64,000 nt of DNA from Eulemur rufifrons (lineage: Eukaryota; Chordata; Mammalia; Primates; Lemuridae): the NCBI RefSeq assembly GCF_041146395.1, contig NC_090989.1, forward strand, positions 51,734,501 through 51,798,500. The letters are read 5' to 3'. This document shows, in pieces, positions 50,126 to 61,303 of the stretch; the stretch's first letter is position 1; each line of letters starts with the position of its first letter. A model generated the notes under the pieces. It was not told the DNA's origin and ran no database searches. It worked only from the letters and a program-made list of their open reading frames with translations. The position numbers and the translations under genes were made by a program.

Positions 50126-50719
50126 AGTTGGGGTTTTTAAAGGCAGGGGTGCACCTCAGGCAGGCAAAATTGTAAATCAATACATGGAAGTTAAAAAAAA
50201 AAAAAAAAAGAAAGAAAAAAAAAATACATGGAGGTTATACATTAGTCTGGCCCAAAAAGGTGAGATACCCTGAAGTAGGAGAAGAGATAGGTGGATTCAG
50301 AGATTCTTGGATTAGTGGAAAGAAACATTACGATGGATGTGACAGGCCCCACAGGGGAAATTTAGAACAAGGAATGGCAGTCAGAGTTCAATTCCTCAGT
50401 TCATCCTTACCTATATTTCTCATCTGGTAGGGATTTTGAAAAACAGCTTAAGAATATGTGTTAAGATGCCATCTTTTAGTTTCCACAGGGAATCAAAGCA
50501 CCTTGTGACTTTGGATTGCTTGGAGGGCCATTGTTTTCGTCAGGTTGCCAGTTCACCTTTCAAGGCTAGCCAAGTGTCTGGAACAATCCCTGAACAAACT
50601 CAAGATTTGTCCTTATTTCCATGCTGGTGGGCCTGGCAGACCCCTCAGAGTGATCTCTGCTTGGTCTCAAGAAGAGACGATTAAATTTGGTATTTATGAG
50701 ATCATTGAGAAAATTTACA
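49966..50719 (-). mobile_element. Solo LTR, antisense (ERV1-like)
   Basis: Limits TG (49966) and CA (50719) with 4-bp TSD AGAA at 49962-49965 and 50720-50723. Minus strand: AATAAA near 50049-50060 ('gcaaataaaaaatg') followed by a U5 ending 'cagtttgggtcaacaaca'. An A-rich tract at 50191-50224 interrupts U3/R. No internal region. The forward frames 50436-50684 and 50545-50760 lie in it. Confidence 0.72.
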
Positions 50720-50771
50720 AGAATGGAGGTGAGGGCAAGAAAGCAGAAAGTAGAGTTTAAGAATGGAACGA

Positions 50772-51535
<764 letters not shown>

Positions 51536-51537
51536 AG

Positions 51538-51890
51538 TCATTCAGGCTACTATTACAAAATGCCATTGACTAAATAGCTTATAAACAGAAAAACTCTATT
51601 TTTCATAGTTCTGGAGGCTCAGGAAATCCAAGATTCTGGATCTGGTGAGGGCCAGCTTCCTGTTCACATATCGCCATCTTTTCACTGTGTCTTCACATGG
51701 TAGAAGGGGCAAGGGAGATCTCTGGGGCCTCTCTTATAAGGGCACTAATCCCACTTATAAGGGCTCTACCCTCATGACCTAGTTACCTCCTAGAGGCCCC
51801 ACCTCTTAATACCATCACACTGTGGGAAAGGATTTCAACCTATGGCTTTTGGGCAGACACAAACATTCAATCTATAGTATGAGCTAAAAA
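51538..51890 (-). mobile_element. MaLR (MST/MLT1-like) LTR, antisense
   Basis: 'gctactattacaaaatgcc', 'ttttcatagttctggaggctcaggaaatccaagat', 'tgtgtcttcacatgg', 'ctaccctcatgacctagttacctcctagaggccccacctcttaataccatcac' and 'cattcaatctatagta' in antisense LTR order. Confidence 0.78.
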
Positions 51891-52425
51891 ATTTTTCCTG
51901 GGGATTATAACCAAGGGCCAGATTATATGATCCCAGGAAAATCAAGCTGAGAAATTTAAAGAGGCCCTGGTGTTTAGCACCCCAGGAGTACATGGAAAAA
52001 GAAAATGCAAATCCACTCTTAAAGAATTTAGAATATGTAGGATTATTATAGATGATGTCAAGCAGTTCAACATTGTCTCATAATTTGCCATTTCAAAACA
52101 CATGTGGAAATAAACACCCTTGAGTAAGCAGAAACCACTACAATAGGTTTAGAACTCAAGGACCTAAATATTTAATGTATTTTATTTCAATTAAAAACTC
52201 AAAGTGTCAAATAAAGAGCAAATCAGACAAAGGCAAAGAAAGAATTCGTTTAATGGACTAAAGACTGATCTAATGACATTTCCTAAAATGCAGTACAGAA
52301 AGACAAAATTATGAAGAATATTAAAAATGGTATAAAAGTATTGAATGATTAGTTCTAAGAAGCACCAAATTAGAGCATTAGAAGAAGGCAGAATACAGGC
52401 AGAAGAAATATTTTAAGCAGAGTTT
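51891..52425. other. Unrecognised stretch
   Basis: Nothing recognised. Confidence 0.4.
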
Positions 52426-52429
52426 CCTT

Positions 52430-53012
52430 ATACCACTCTCCCTGCCTATCCTAATCTCATCCCTAAATCAATGTATAGACCCTCCACTTATGGTTGCCTA
52501 AACTAAAAGTTATCCTAGACTGCTTTGTCTCTGGCATTTCCCAGATGCAGTCCATCACTAAGCACTACAAAATTTACCCCCTAATTATAAACATTCTTCT
52601 CCTCTTCCCCGTTCTGCTACCAATGATTTAGACAGTCATTCTCTTTCAGATACATAAGTTTCACAGCTTCTATTTGATCTCCCTGGCTCTAGTGTTACCC
52701 TATAAAATCTACCTTCTGCCAAATCACTCTCTAACATATGTCAATCACCCACTTAAAATCCTCTGATGGTTTCCCAAGAACCAAGCCTAATCTCTAAGCT
52801 TAATTTCTTGGAACATCCTATCAGTATTCTTAAGCAATAGTCCTACTTACATATCCTGACACACACTGCACTGTTTCAAGTCTCCAATTCTTGGCTAAAA
52901 CTGCCCCCATTTGACCTCAGTGCTATTCTTTAAAGATTCTTTAAAAACTGTCATCTCCCCCGGAAAGTTTTTGTGTCTTCTACTTTATCATACTGAACCC
53001 TTCCTCGATGCT
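52430..53012 (+). mobile_element. L2 LINE, left part, sense
   Basis: 'ctgctttgtctctggcatttcccagatgcagtcc', 'catatgtcaatcacccacttaaaatcctctgatggtttccc' follow the ORF2-end/3' UTR order of L2. It resumes at 53665 after an inserted LTR. Confidence 0.62.
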
Positions 53013-53664
53013 CCTGTGGTAGGCACAATCCTAAAATGATTCCCCAAGATATTCTGCCTAATTCCCTGTGAATTTGGGACTTCAGAACAGGACTGTGAAT
53101 ATGATGAGAGTTCATCATTCAGATTATATTAATTAATAGAAGGAATTTTACAGATGCAATTAAGGTTACTAATTAGTTGACTGAGTTAATCAAAGAGGAG
53201 CGTATCCTGGTAGGGCCTAATCTAATCACATGAGCCCTTTAAAAAGAGTTTTCTCTTGCTGATGGCAGAAGAGGAAGTCAGTGAGAGTCCAGGCATGAGA
53301 AGGATTCAATACACCGCTGCTGACTTAAAGATGGAGGGGCCACAGGATGAGGAACAGGGGAGGCCTGCAGAAGCTGAGAGTGACCCCTGACCGACTGCCA
53401 ACAAGGAAACAGACACCCCAGTGCTACCATACTTACCACAAGGAACTTGATTCTGCCAGAAACTTGAGTGAGCTTGGAAGTGGATTTTTCCCAGACTGGC
53501 TGATACCTTGATTTTTAGCCTTGTGAGACCCTAAGCATAGAATCCAATAGAGCCTGCACAGACATGTAATTTACAGAACTCCAGGACAATAAATGGATGC
53601 TGTTTTAGGCTGTTAAGTTTGTGGTGATCTTTCAGACAGCCATTGGAAACCAGTACAACTTCAT
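53013..53664 (+). mobile_element. Old LTR (MaLR-type), sense, inserted in L2
   Basis: 'aatgattccccaagatattctgcctaattccctgtgaa', 'ttaaggttactaattagttgactgagttaatcaaagagg', 'tggcagaagaggaagtcagtgagag', 'agcttggaagtgga', 'ccttgtgagaccctaagca', and an AATAAA near 53589-53595 just before 'tgttttaggctgttaagtttgtggtga'. About 650 bp, near complete. Subfamily uncertain. Confidence 0.62.
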
Positions 53665-53832
53665 AGCTCCTTATGTTGGCTCCTTTGCATGTCATGTTTA
53701 TGGTGCTCCCTTCTCTACTAGTTTGTGAGCTGCTGAGGATAGAAATCATGTGTTAGGTGATGTTTGTATCCCCAGCGTCTAGCATAGTACTTGACATTGG
53801 GGGATGCTCAACAAGGGTATATTGAACATCTG
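53665..53832 (+). mobile_element. L2 LINE 3' end, sense
   Basis: 'ctagtttgtgagctgctgaggatagaaatcatg' and 'tgtatccccagcgtctagcatagtacttgacattgg' are the L2 3' terminal region, the right-hand part of the element at 52430. Confidence 0.75.
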
Positions 53833-55435
53833 AGGAGGGTATTACTATGTCAGTTGAGTCCTTTGGGAAACAGACACTCAGATGGAGTTTGGCATACAAG
53901 GAGTTTACGGTGGGAGGCAGGCAGGGAGTAAGGCAGCTAACACCTGTAAAAACCAAAAGGTGAAGAACCTGAACTAGCTACAGAAAGCTCTCAGACTGCA
54001 ACGCAAGACTGAAACCCAGAGCAATGAGTGTGGAATTCTAGAACCATGAGTACCCAAACGGGGAGTCCCATGTTGGGCAGAATTGGCCAGGTCTAATACC
54101 CGCACCCTGCTCAGTGGTTAGTTGGGGGCTGCCCAGGAAGAACACTGACTTGTCTTGAAAGCTGAGGTGGATCCTGAAGGTGCCAACAGTTGGAAGCTGT
54201 CAGCTAACTTGTTCCTCCTAAACAAGTTTTTTTGGGAAGAAATATCTAAGGAGCACACATTCACAGCCACCACTGTATGAAAGATCACTATTTCTTAAGA
54301 ATATAACATAAGCTCTGCTTATCAAAGTAGAACTATAGGTTTTCTTCCAGAAAGAATACAGTGAGGAAAGGACTCCAAAATGATAATATCCATGCCTCCA
54401 GAATTTTATTAAGAATCTATTGTATAGCAAAAGTCATAATAATTATACACTCTTCTGATGTTGATGGTTGTGTTTTTTCCAAAGCAGAGAATTATTAGTC
54501 AATTATAACTTTCTTAAGGTTTGGCAAAGAAAAATATTTTTACCTCAAGGGCATATATTCAGCTCAGTGAAAAATTTGTTTTATTTAATAGTAAACACCA
54601 ACAATTACTTTTAAAGGACTTTGGTTTTCTTAGTGTCATTAAAATGAAATTTTAAAAAGAAAACTCTATTTTCTTAGATTGCTCTGTCTGAATTCATATA
54701 TCTTTGTTCTTGAGGCTGTCTTCTTCATTTGTTTTAACAACTCTATGTGGAATCAAATAGTTGAAAATTCTGAGCAAAACTATTCAAAGCTTCCATTATC
54801 ATTTCACAAGTGTCACAAATAATTATAAGTTGTTCGTTTTCTTTTTAAAGGAGAGGAAGTTTGGCAATATACTAAAGGAAACATCATCTTCAAAAGTAGC
54901 TGGCAAATCATGTTCCTTGATGACTCTCATATTGAAAAGCATCGACATCGTATCAGCGGAAAATATGGTAACCACGGATACATTTTCCCCAAATCTCCTA
55001 CATTCATTTTATGTATGTGAGTGGAAAAATTCCCAATACAAACTCTTCTCAGAAATATAGTTTTAGAATTAATTATATCAAACAACGTTTTCACAACCAT
55101 GAGCCTAAATGAGACATAATGTCTTCTGATATCCTTAGTGATATTGATTTCCTGCCACCAACATCTCCACACTCAATTTCTGGCTTAAGGTTTGGAACAT
55201 ATCCGAATTGCTACATTGAGGTTTAGTTCTATCATATGGGGTTTAAATATATGACCATAAAATTTTAGTGGCACTTTAGAAATTAAGACAATTTTTAGAG
55301 GTATAACAAATTTGGGAAAATTTTACATTTAATTTCATTTACCAGAATTCATTCTAATTTTGGCTTCAATTTGCTACTTACTTATAAATCAGCAAAAAAA
55401 ATTTATCCATCTAAAGGAGAATGTAACAATTTTCC
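53833..55435. other. Unrecognised stretch
   Basis: About 1.6 kb with no repeat that I can name; short frames (54218-54430, 54761-55060, 54927-55172) have no domain. The GC-richer 53870-54210 may be an old repeat. Confidence 0.4.
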
Positions 55436-55439
55436 ACAT

Positions 55440-55944
55440 TCATCTTCAATACTAAAGACAGAAGCCCAGAGCTTTGTAAGAACCCTCCACTGTCCCTTTT
55501 ATCCACCACATTTTCCTTGTCCTTTTTCTCTCCAACCTTGGATGACTACATCAGTCATCCGCAGGTTCCTGCAAAATCTTAACACCTCCTCATGTGTGTC
55601 CTGTCTCAGCTGCTATTCTTATTTCCTTTCATTTAGAAGAGCAGGGCCATCAAAAGAAGTTTTTCACATTCCCACTTACACATCTACCAACCTTTCTGTG
55701 GACACTGCCATTCCTGCTGCCCTAGATGACCTGCCTTAGCTTTTATACAAGCCAAACCTTCCACTGAGTCACTGGTCCCCTTCCCCTCTCATTTCCTCAA
55801 GGACACAGCTCCAACCATGCTCCCCTTTCCCCTGCCATCAATTTCCCTCTTCACTAAATCATTCACATCGATGTAGAAATGTGATGTTTTATCTTTTGTT
55901 TCTACTACACCAAAAGAACTCTGATGAAGGCCACCACTGTTAAA
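55440..55944 (+). mobile_element. L2 LINE ORF2 (5' side of nest), sense
   Basis: 'cctaccaacc' type words, 'ctcaaggacacagctccaaccatgctccccttt' and 'atcaatttccctcttcactaaatcattcacatcgatg' match the L2 ORF2 segment that precedes the core of its reverse transcriptase. Interrupted by the mariner at 55947. Confidence 0.65.
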
Positions 55945-55946
55945 TA

Positions 55947-57227
55947 TTAGGTCGTTAAATATGAAATGTCCAATTTTGAATCAAAACTGTAGTTTATTAT
56001 ATATCTCAAACAAGAAGCAGTATAATTACTCAAAGCATGTGCCTAAACTATTGACACAGCTTTGCCATCTTAATGGTAGCTTGCTTATACCAGCAGTGAA
56101 GAAGCCTGGAGAGTGAGTGGTGATGAAATCACGAAAGGCATTTTCCACAGCTTGTTGAGAATTGAATATTTTTCCTTGCAAGAAGTGGTCCAAAGCCTGG
56201 AAGAAGTGGTAGTCAGTTTGTGCAAGGTCTGGTGAATATGGTGGATGACAGAGAGTTTCCAAGTCCAGCCTCTGTAATTTGAGCAGCATTGTTTGTGCAA
56301 TATGTGGTGGAATGTTGTCTTGCAAGAGGATTGGCCTGTCTCTATTGATCTAATCTTGGCTGCTTAATCACAAGCATCCTCATCATTTCGTCCAACTGGT
56401 TGCAGTAGACATCCCCTGTAACTGACTGACCAGGTTTCATGAAGTTGTAGTGTATAATACCAGTGCTGGACCACCAAACAGACACCATTAGCTTTTTTTG
56501 ATGAATATTTGGTTTTGAATTGTGTTTCCACACTTCATCTTTATCCAGCCATTGTGCCGAATGCTGGTGATTGTCAAAAAGAATCCATTTTTCATCACAC
56601 ATAACAATATGGTGTAGAAATGGTTCGCTTTTATGTCATGACAATAAAGAAGGCAAGCTTTGAGATGATTTCTCTTCTGATGCTCGTTTAATTCATGTGG
56701 AACCCATCTATCCAGCTTCTTTACCTTGCCCATTTGTTTCAAATGGTCCAATATTGTTGGAATAGTGACGTCAAATCTTGTTGCTAATTCATGCGTAGGT
56801 TGAGATGGATTCGCTTCCACTACACCTTTCAGCTCATCATTACCCATCTTGGTCTCAGGTCGCCCATGTGGCTCATTTTTAAGATTAAAATAACCAGAAT
56901 GGAACTTCTCAAACCATCGGCATACTATGCGTTCATTAGCCACATCCTTCCCAAACACGCCCTTGATATTTGGAGCTGTCTGCACTGCACTGGTTCCATG
57001 GCAGAATTCATATTTGAAAATAACATGAATTTTTTACTTTTCCATGGTTTCACAAAAATTGCTCTAAAAAAATTGAAAGATACTCATAAGCCAAACCATT
57101 CATTCGAAAGACTGAGGATATACCTTTACAATAAAAATAAAACTATAAGTGTCAAAGTGAAATGTCAGAGATACCAACTGTCAAACTTAATATTTAGGAA
57201 ATCAGACATTTCATACTTAATAACCTA
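55947..57227 (-). mobile_element. Full-length mariner (Tc1/mariner), antisense
   Basis: About 1,281 bp with inverted termini: left 55947-55977 starts TTAGGTCGTTAAATATGAAA, and right 57199-57227 reads as its reverse complement with few mismatches (…CATTTCATACTTAATAACCTA). TA lies outside both ends (55945-55946 and 57228-57229), the mariner target site. The interior encodes a broken transposase on the minus strand. Inserted in an L2. Length and layout are those of a complete autonomous-type element, not a MITE. Confidence 0.93.
56026..57045 (-). pseudogene. Mariner transposase, three disabling breaks
   Basis: Mariner transposases cut and paste the element using an N-terminal HTH DNA-binding part and a DD34D catalytic core. 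From the ATG at 57045, about 340 codons to a stop at 56026, which is the usual family length. Seen: 'VPHEL' linker region (WVPHELNE), first Asp in CDEKW, second Asp in LQDN, third Asp in TDYHFF with exactly 34 residues between the last two, and the 'PPYSPDL' block. Breaks: a stop at codon 4, a frameshift near 56602 just before CDEKW, and a one-base shift near 56345. The two shifts restore the original frame. Resembles the cecropia-type group that includes Hsmar1, but is clearly not Hsmar1 itself by its ITR. Not functional. Confidence 0.9.
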
Positions 57228-57229
57228 TA

Positions 57230-57939
57230 AACAGAATTTTTCATAGTTGATACTTTCTCAAATACCTTCTTCACCTATATTCTAGGGTGCCCCTTTTTCT
57301 TAGTTCTCGTGTCATCATACTAGCTGACTAAATTCAGTCTCTTGCTGTTTCCTCCCCAACTTCCATATTTCTAATGTTGGAATATTCAGGCTCAAGTCCC
57401 TGGGTATTATCTCCTTTTCTTTCTATACACTTCTTAAAATGTATCATCCATTCTCAAGGCTACAAATATTATCTATTTTATGAGGATTCCCATATTATAC
57501 CTCATATCCGTATCTCTCACAAAAAGCCAGACTGTTATGTTCAACAGTTTTCTCCCCACCTACACTTGGATGTCCAATGGGAATCTCAAATTTGCTATGT
57601 AGAGACTGAATCTTGGTCTTCTCTTTTCATGAAAATTGATCTTCCTTAAATCTTCCCTAATTCAATCCACAACAACCTCATTTTCCACTTGTAGCCAAAA
57701 AACTTATAGTAATTTTGATTCTTTTTTTCATATTCCCCATAAATTCATCAGCAAATCCTGTTGACTTTGACTTTAAATACATTCAGAATCTGCCACTTTT
57801 TACCACCTCTACTGCTACCACCCTAGTTCAAAGCTACCATCATCTTTCTCATGAGTTATGATAACAGACTCTTAATGAGTCATCTGCTTCCACTCTTGAA
57901 CCGCTACAGCTTATTTTAATATAAGCAACATCTTATAGG
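57230..57939 (+). mobile_element. L2 LINE ORF2 (between mariner and LTR), sense
   Basis: 'atccattctcaaggctacaaatattatctat', 'cacttggatgtccaatgggaatctcaaatttgctatgt', 'cccataaattcatcagcaaatcctgttgactttgactttaaatac', 'ccacctctactgctaccaccctagttcaaagctaccatcatc' follow the L2 ORF2 reverse-transcriptase and C-terminal order. Confidence 0.8.
57374..57649 (+). pseudogene. L2 reverse-transcriptase fragment with altered YADD box
   Basis: A 91-codon remnant of the L2 (CR1-group) ORF2. 'IHSQGYKYYLFYEDSHI' aligns with the catalytic box region of L2, where YADD is expected; here it is YEDS, so the second catalytic aspartate is lost. The following 'HLHLDVQWESQICYVETES' fits the next conserved stretch (in the L2 family, a W-M-x-x-N-R-L-K-L-N-x-x-K-T-E pattern). 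The rest is broken. L2 has been inactive for most of placental mammal history. Confidence 0.7.
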
Positions 57940-58362
57940 TTCCAGTTAGGGTTTTCCAGAGAAATTGAACCAATAGGAGATGATAGATAGATAGATAGAT
58001 AAGGGGAGGGAAGGGGAGAGAGAGAGACCAACTTGAAGGAAGTAGCTCATATGATTGGGGCCTGTCAAGTCTGAAATCTGAAAGGCAATCATGTGGGCTA
58101 GAAATTCAGGCAGGAATCAGTGTTGTAGTCTTGAGGCAGAATTTCTTCTCCTCCAAGAAATCTCAGTTTTTGCTCTTAAGGCCTTTTCATCCATGAGACC
58201 CACCATATTATCAAGGATAATCTCCTTTACTTCAAGTCAGCTGATTGTAGATGCTACATATATCTACAAAATACCTTCACAACAGCACTTACATTAGTGT
58301 TTGTTTAAATACTGGGTACTATAGCCTTCTCAAGTTTACATATGAACCCAACCATCAAAATA
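57940..58362 (-). mobile_element. MLT2-like ERVL LTR, antisense, inserted in L2
   Basis: 'ccagttagggttttccagagaaattgaaccaatagg', a (GATA)n run at 57980-58000, 'agtagctcatatgattggggcctg', 'tcttaaggccttttcatccatgag', 'aaaataccttcacaacagc' are the reverse complement of MLT2-type LTRs, ending with the antisense of their 5' start near 58360. Forward frames at 58091-58619 are spurious. Confidence 0.72.
57980..58028. repeat. (GATA)n followed by GGGA/GA-rich tract
   Basis: Five or so GATA units, then GGGGAGGG and GAGAGA units, expanded within the LTR. Confidence 0.85.
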
Positions 58363-58790
58363 ACCAAAGCCCCAAATCCTTAAAATTGCCTATAAAGCCC
58401 CATACAATACAGTTCTGTGTTATCTCCAGCCTCATCTCTTACTATTCCCCCACTTATTCACTCTGCTTATGTCACATTGGCCTCCTTGCCATCTCTCAAA
58501 TTTTCCAAGAATGTTTTTTTTCTTTCAAAAATTTTGTTGTTCCCTCTGAAACACTAATGGTTTCACTTTGCTTAGATTTTGCTCAAAATCTCCCTTTCCA
58601 ACTTTATCATCCTTCATAGACTCATTGCAATCTGACATCCGTTAATATTTACATGCTTATTTGTTCACTGTCTGCCTTTTCCCACTAGGATCTAAGCTCC
58701 AAGAAGGCAGGGATCTTTGTCTATTATGTTCACAGAGAACAATGCCTGAAACATAACTATCTATTCAATTAATTCATATTTTAAACATAT
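58363..58790 (+). mobile_element. L2 LINE 3' end, sense
   Basis: 'tataaagccccatacaatacag', 'ctccagcctcatctcttactattcccccacttattcactctgc', 'cattggcctccttgcc' and 'aggatctaagctccaagaaggcagggatctttgtc' are the L2 3' UTR. It completes the element begun at 55440. Confidence 0.82.
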
Positions 58791-58834
58791 CAAAGGAATT
58801 TCTATAATGAGTACACTGAAGTATTTCCAATAAG

Positions 58835-58990
58835 TGCAGTGAAAGGGCATTGAACTGTAGATTTCCAACCCTGAGTTCTTATGGTGGCTCAGCCACTCAC
58901 CTTAGTTTTGCTGTGGTAAGTCACTTTCCTCCTCCAGTACACAGACTTTTTCAACTGTAAAACAAGGGTATTGAATGAGTTCATCTTGTT
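58835..58990 (+). repeat. MIR SINE, sense, partial
   Basis: 'gagttcttatggtggctcagccactcacc', 'cactttcctcctccagtac', 'tttttcaactgtaaaacaagggtattgaatgag' in MIR order. Confidence 0.65.
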
Positions 58991-60625
58991 CCTTTCCTCT
59001 ATATCTTATTTTATTTAAGTAGGAGCTTGGGTTATATTACAGTTGATATGCAGTGATATCACAGTGATATTGTAAATATATTCAAGTTATATTACAATGA
59101 TATTACAGGTAAACCAGTTGGAAAGCCAACACATCACCTAACTATTATAAAGTATATTATAAATTATTACTTCCTAATTGAAGATGATACATAAATGATA
59201 TAAATTAAAACAAACATGATGTAGGAATTTATTTATGCCAACAAATTAAGAATGCCTTTTCAGATGTTACCCACAACATCCTGGAAAACAGCTGAATTTC
59301 CCCATTGCTACAACTCTGGAACAGCAACAATCAACGAATATGGACTCCTATACTAAGACAGCTGTCTTCACCAAAGATAATTCTTTCAAAACAACTTGTG
59401 TAATCACCTTCAGCATCCTTTTAAAAATCTCTACTTTCCTTCCTCTCTTTAGAACAAAATTTGGCTTCTAGCTGAATCTGTATCTCCTGAATTGCAATTC
59501 CTTAGAGCCCAATAAACACCCTGTCTTACTACTTTGCAGTCTGGTCTTTCACCTCTTCTTGGTTGACATCTCCTTGCCTTTTATGTGATCTTTTTTTGAT
59601 ACTTTAGTTTCTCCTCCTCACAGTTCTTAAGCTCCTATTGTCTTCATGAAATAAAACAGCAGTTGTACCCTGTTTAGAGCTACCCCAAAACCCTATGAAT
59701 TTCCTCTTCAGGGCCCCTCAAGTTTTGCCTGTCTTTCTTTACAGGAAGTAATGAGTGAGCTCACTAATTGGCACTTTTAGCAATCTTCAGTGACCTACTT
59801 TCTCTTTCTCTCTCCCTTTCATTTCAACACAGAATTATGAATATCATTGTCTACAAGACTTTAAATCCATGCAGTCAATATTCTACAACCGTTAACCACA
59901 ATCAGTATTAGAGGCTTGTACAACACTGCAGTGCACTTTCTCTTACCCGGGAAGCTTTCCTTTCCTATGAGAGGGAGAGAACAAGGAATCCTAAACAATC
60001 AATATGTCAGATGTTGAGCTTCTCTAATCTTTTCAGCTCCAGGAAAGGAACTAAGTCAGTTATAACCATCATATGAATCTTTACAGTGTTTTGCTTTTAT
60101 TAGCTTAATAATGGATGAAATTTCTAAACTATCCTGGAAAAAAAGATTCACAGCTAAAATTTAAAAGGCCAGCTTAGTTCTAAGTGCAATCACAGGCACA
60201 AGTAAATTAGTGCTAATGCAAAAGAAATGCATGGAGACCAATTAGAGAGAAAAATCTAAGAATGAACATAGCCACAAAAGACTTTAATTGAAGTTAATCT
60301 CACAATAGAGAAAAACATTATGTGAGCAAGGCAAACTGAAACAGTCATTAACAATGCTTAGCCTTTCCGGAAATTTAGACCAGTCCTATGAACTCTGACC
60401 TCTATATCTCCATCACACCCCTAAAAAACAAAAAGGAGAAATTGTCTATTTTAAGATTGAAAGCATACATTGCTAATTCTAAGTTATTTCTCACTTTTGT
60501 CTTTCAAACTTACATGGAATTAGTAAAACTAAGCCTCTAGAGAAATAGTTTCAATGCTGAAACCTAATTCACCTCATCTCCAGTGCCTCAGATGCCCCAA
60601 CACTTTGGCAAAACACGGGCCATTT
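58991..60625. other. Unrecognised stretch
   Basis: Mostly unassigned. A short cluster of GATATTACAG-type words lies at 59030-59110. An LTR-end-like block ('gaattgcaattccttagagcccaataaacaccctg') lies near 59491-59550, too short to call. Confidence 0.4.
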
Positions 60626-60629
60626 TTGG

Positions 60630-60838
60630 ATGCTTACTAATGTCAAAGCCCTTTCCTAGATGAATTTCATACATTATCTCAGTTAAACATCACAGAAACA
60701 CTCTGGGGTAGGCATTATTATTCACAGTGTATAGACTAGAATACTGAGGTTCATAAAGGTTAAAACAATTTACCCAAGGCTACGCAGCTAGTTAGTGAGA
60801 AAGCTCAGGTGCAGTTTTGGTCTATCAGATTCCACAGC
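60630..60838 (-). repeat. MIR SINE, antisense
   Basis: 'ctcagttaaacatcacagaaacactctggggtaggcattatta', 'actagaatactgaggttcataaaggttaaaacaatttacccaaggctacgcagctagttag' are the reverse complement of MIR. Confidence 0.8.
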
Positions 60839-60851
60839 TGATGTTCTTTCT

Positions 60852-61290
60852 TTTTTAATTTATTTTCAATGTTTATGGATACAGAATAGTTGTACATATT
60901 TCTTTTTGTTGGGAACATTCCAAAACTATACTTCTAGTTATTTTGAAATATATAATAAATTATTCTTAACTATAGTTGCCCTGTTGTGCTACCAAACACT
61001 AGGTCTTATTCCTTCTATCTAACAATATTTTTGTACTCATTAGCCAACCCCTAAGTGTCCATCAATGAATAAATGATGAAGAAAATGTGGAATATGCACA
61101 ATGGACTATCATTCAGCCATAAAAAAGAAAGAAATTCTGTCATTTGCAGCAACATGAATGGAACTGGAGGTCATCATGTTAAGTAGAATAAGCCCAGAAA
61201 GACAAATATCACATGTTCTCACTCATACACAGGAGCCAAAAAAAAAAAAAAAAAAATTGATCTCAGGGAGATAGTGAATAGAATATTGTT
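60852..61290 (-). mobile_element. L1MA/PB-type L1 with 5' inversion (twin priming)
   Basis: The plus strand shows a T-rich tail, antisense 3' UTR (60858 to about 61050: 'gggaacattccaaaactat', 'agttgccctgttgtgctaccaaacactaggtcttattcc'), then, switching at about 61050, sense ORF2 end ('aagtgtccatcaatgaat', 'acaacatgaatgg'-type words, 'cacatgttctcactcata'). TGATGTTCTTTCT (60839-60851) and TGATATTCTTTCT (61291-61303) flank the whole as a TSD with one mismatch. An internal A-run (about 61238-61256) is an expansion inside the L1 sequence, not the tail. Confidence 0.85.
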
Positions 61291-61303
61291 TGATATTCTT
61301 TCT

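Noticed and set aside
48712..50719. A small provirus with LTRs at both ends
   Set aside because: The spacer between the two similar blocks is not ERV interior (it holds an L2 relic), and the blocks share sequence outside the LTR, so duplication explains them better.
61238..61256. A-run taken as the 3' tail of a sense L1
   Set aside because: L1-like sequence ('ttgatctcagggagatag') continues after the A-run, so it is an internal expansion; the true tail is the T-rich end at 60852.
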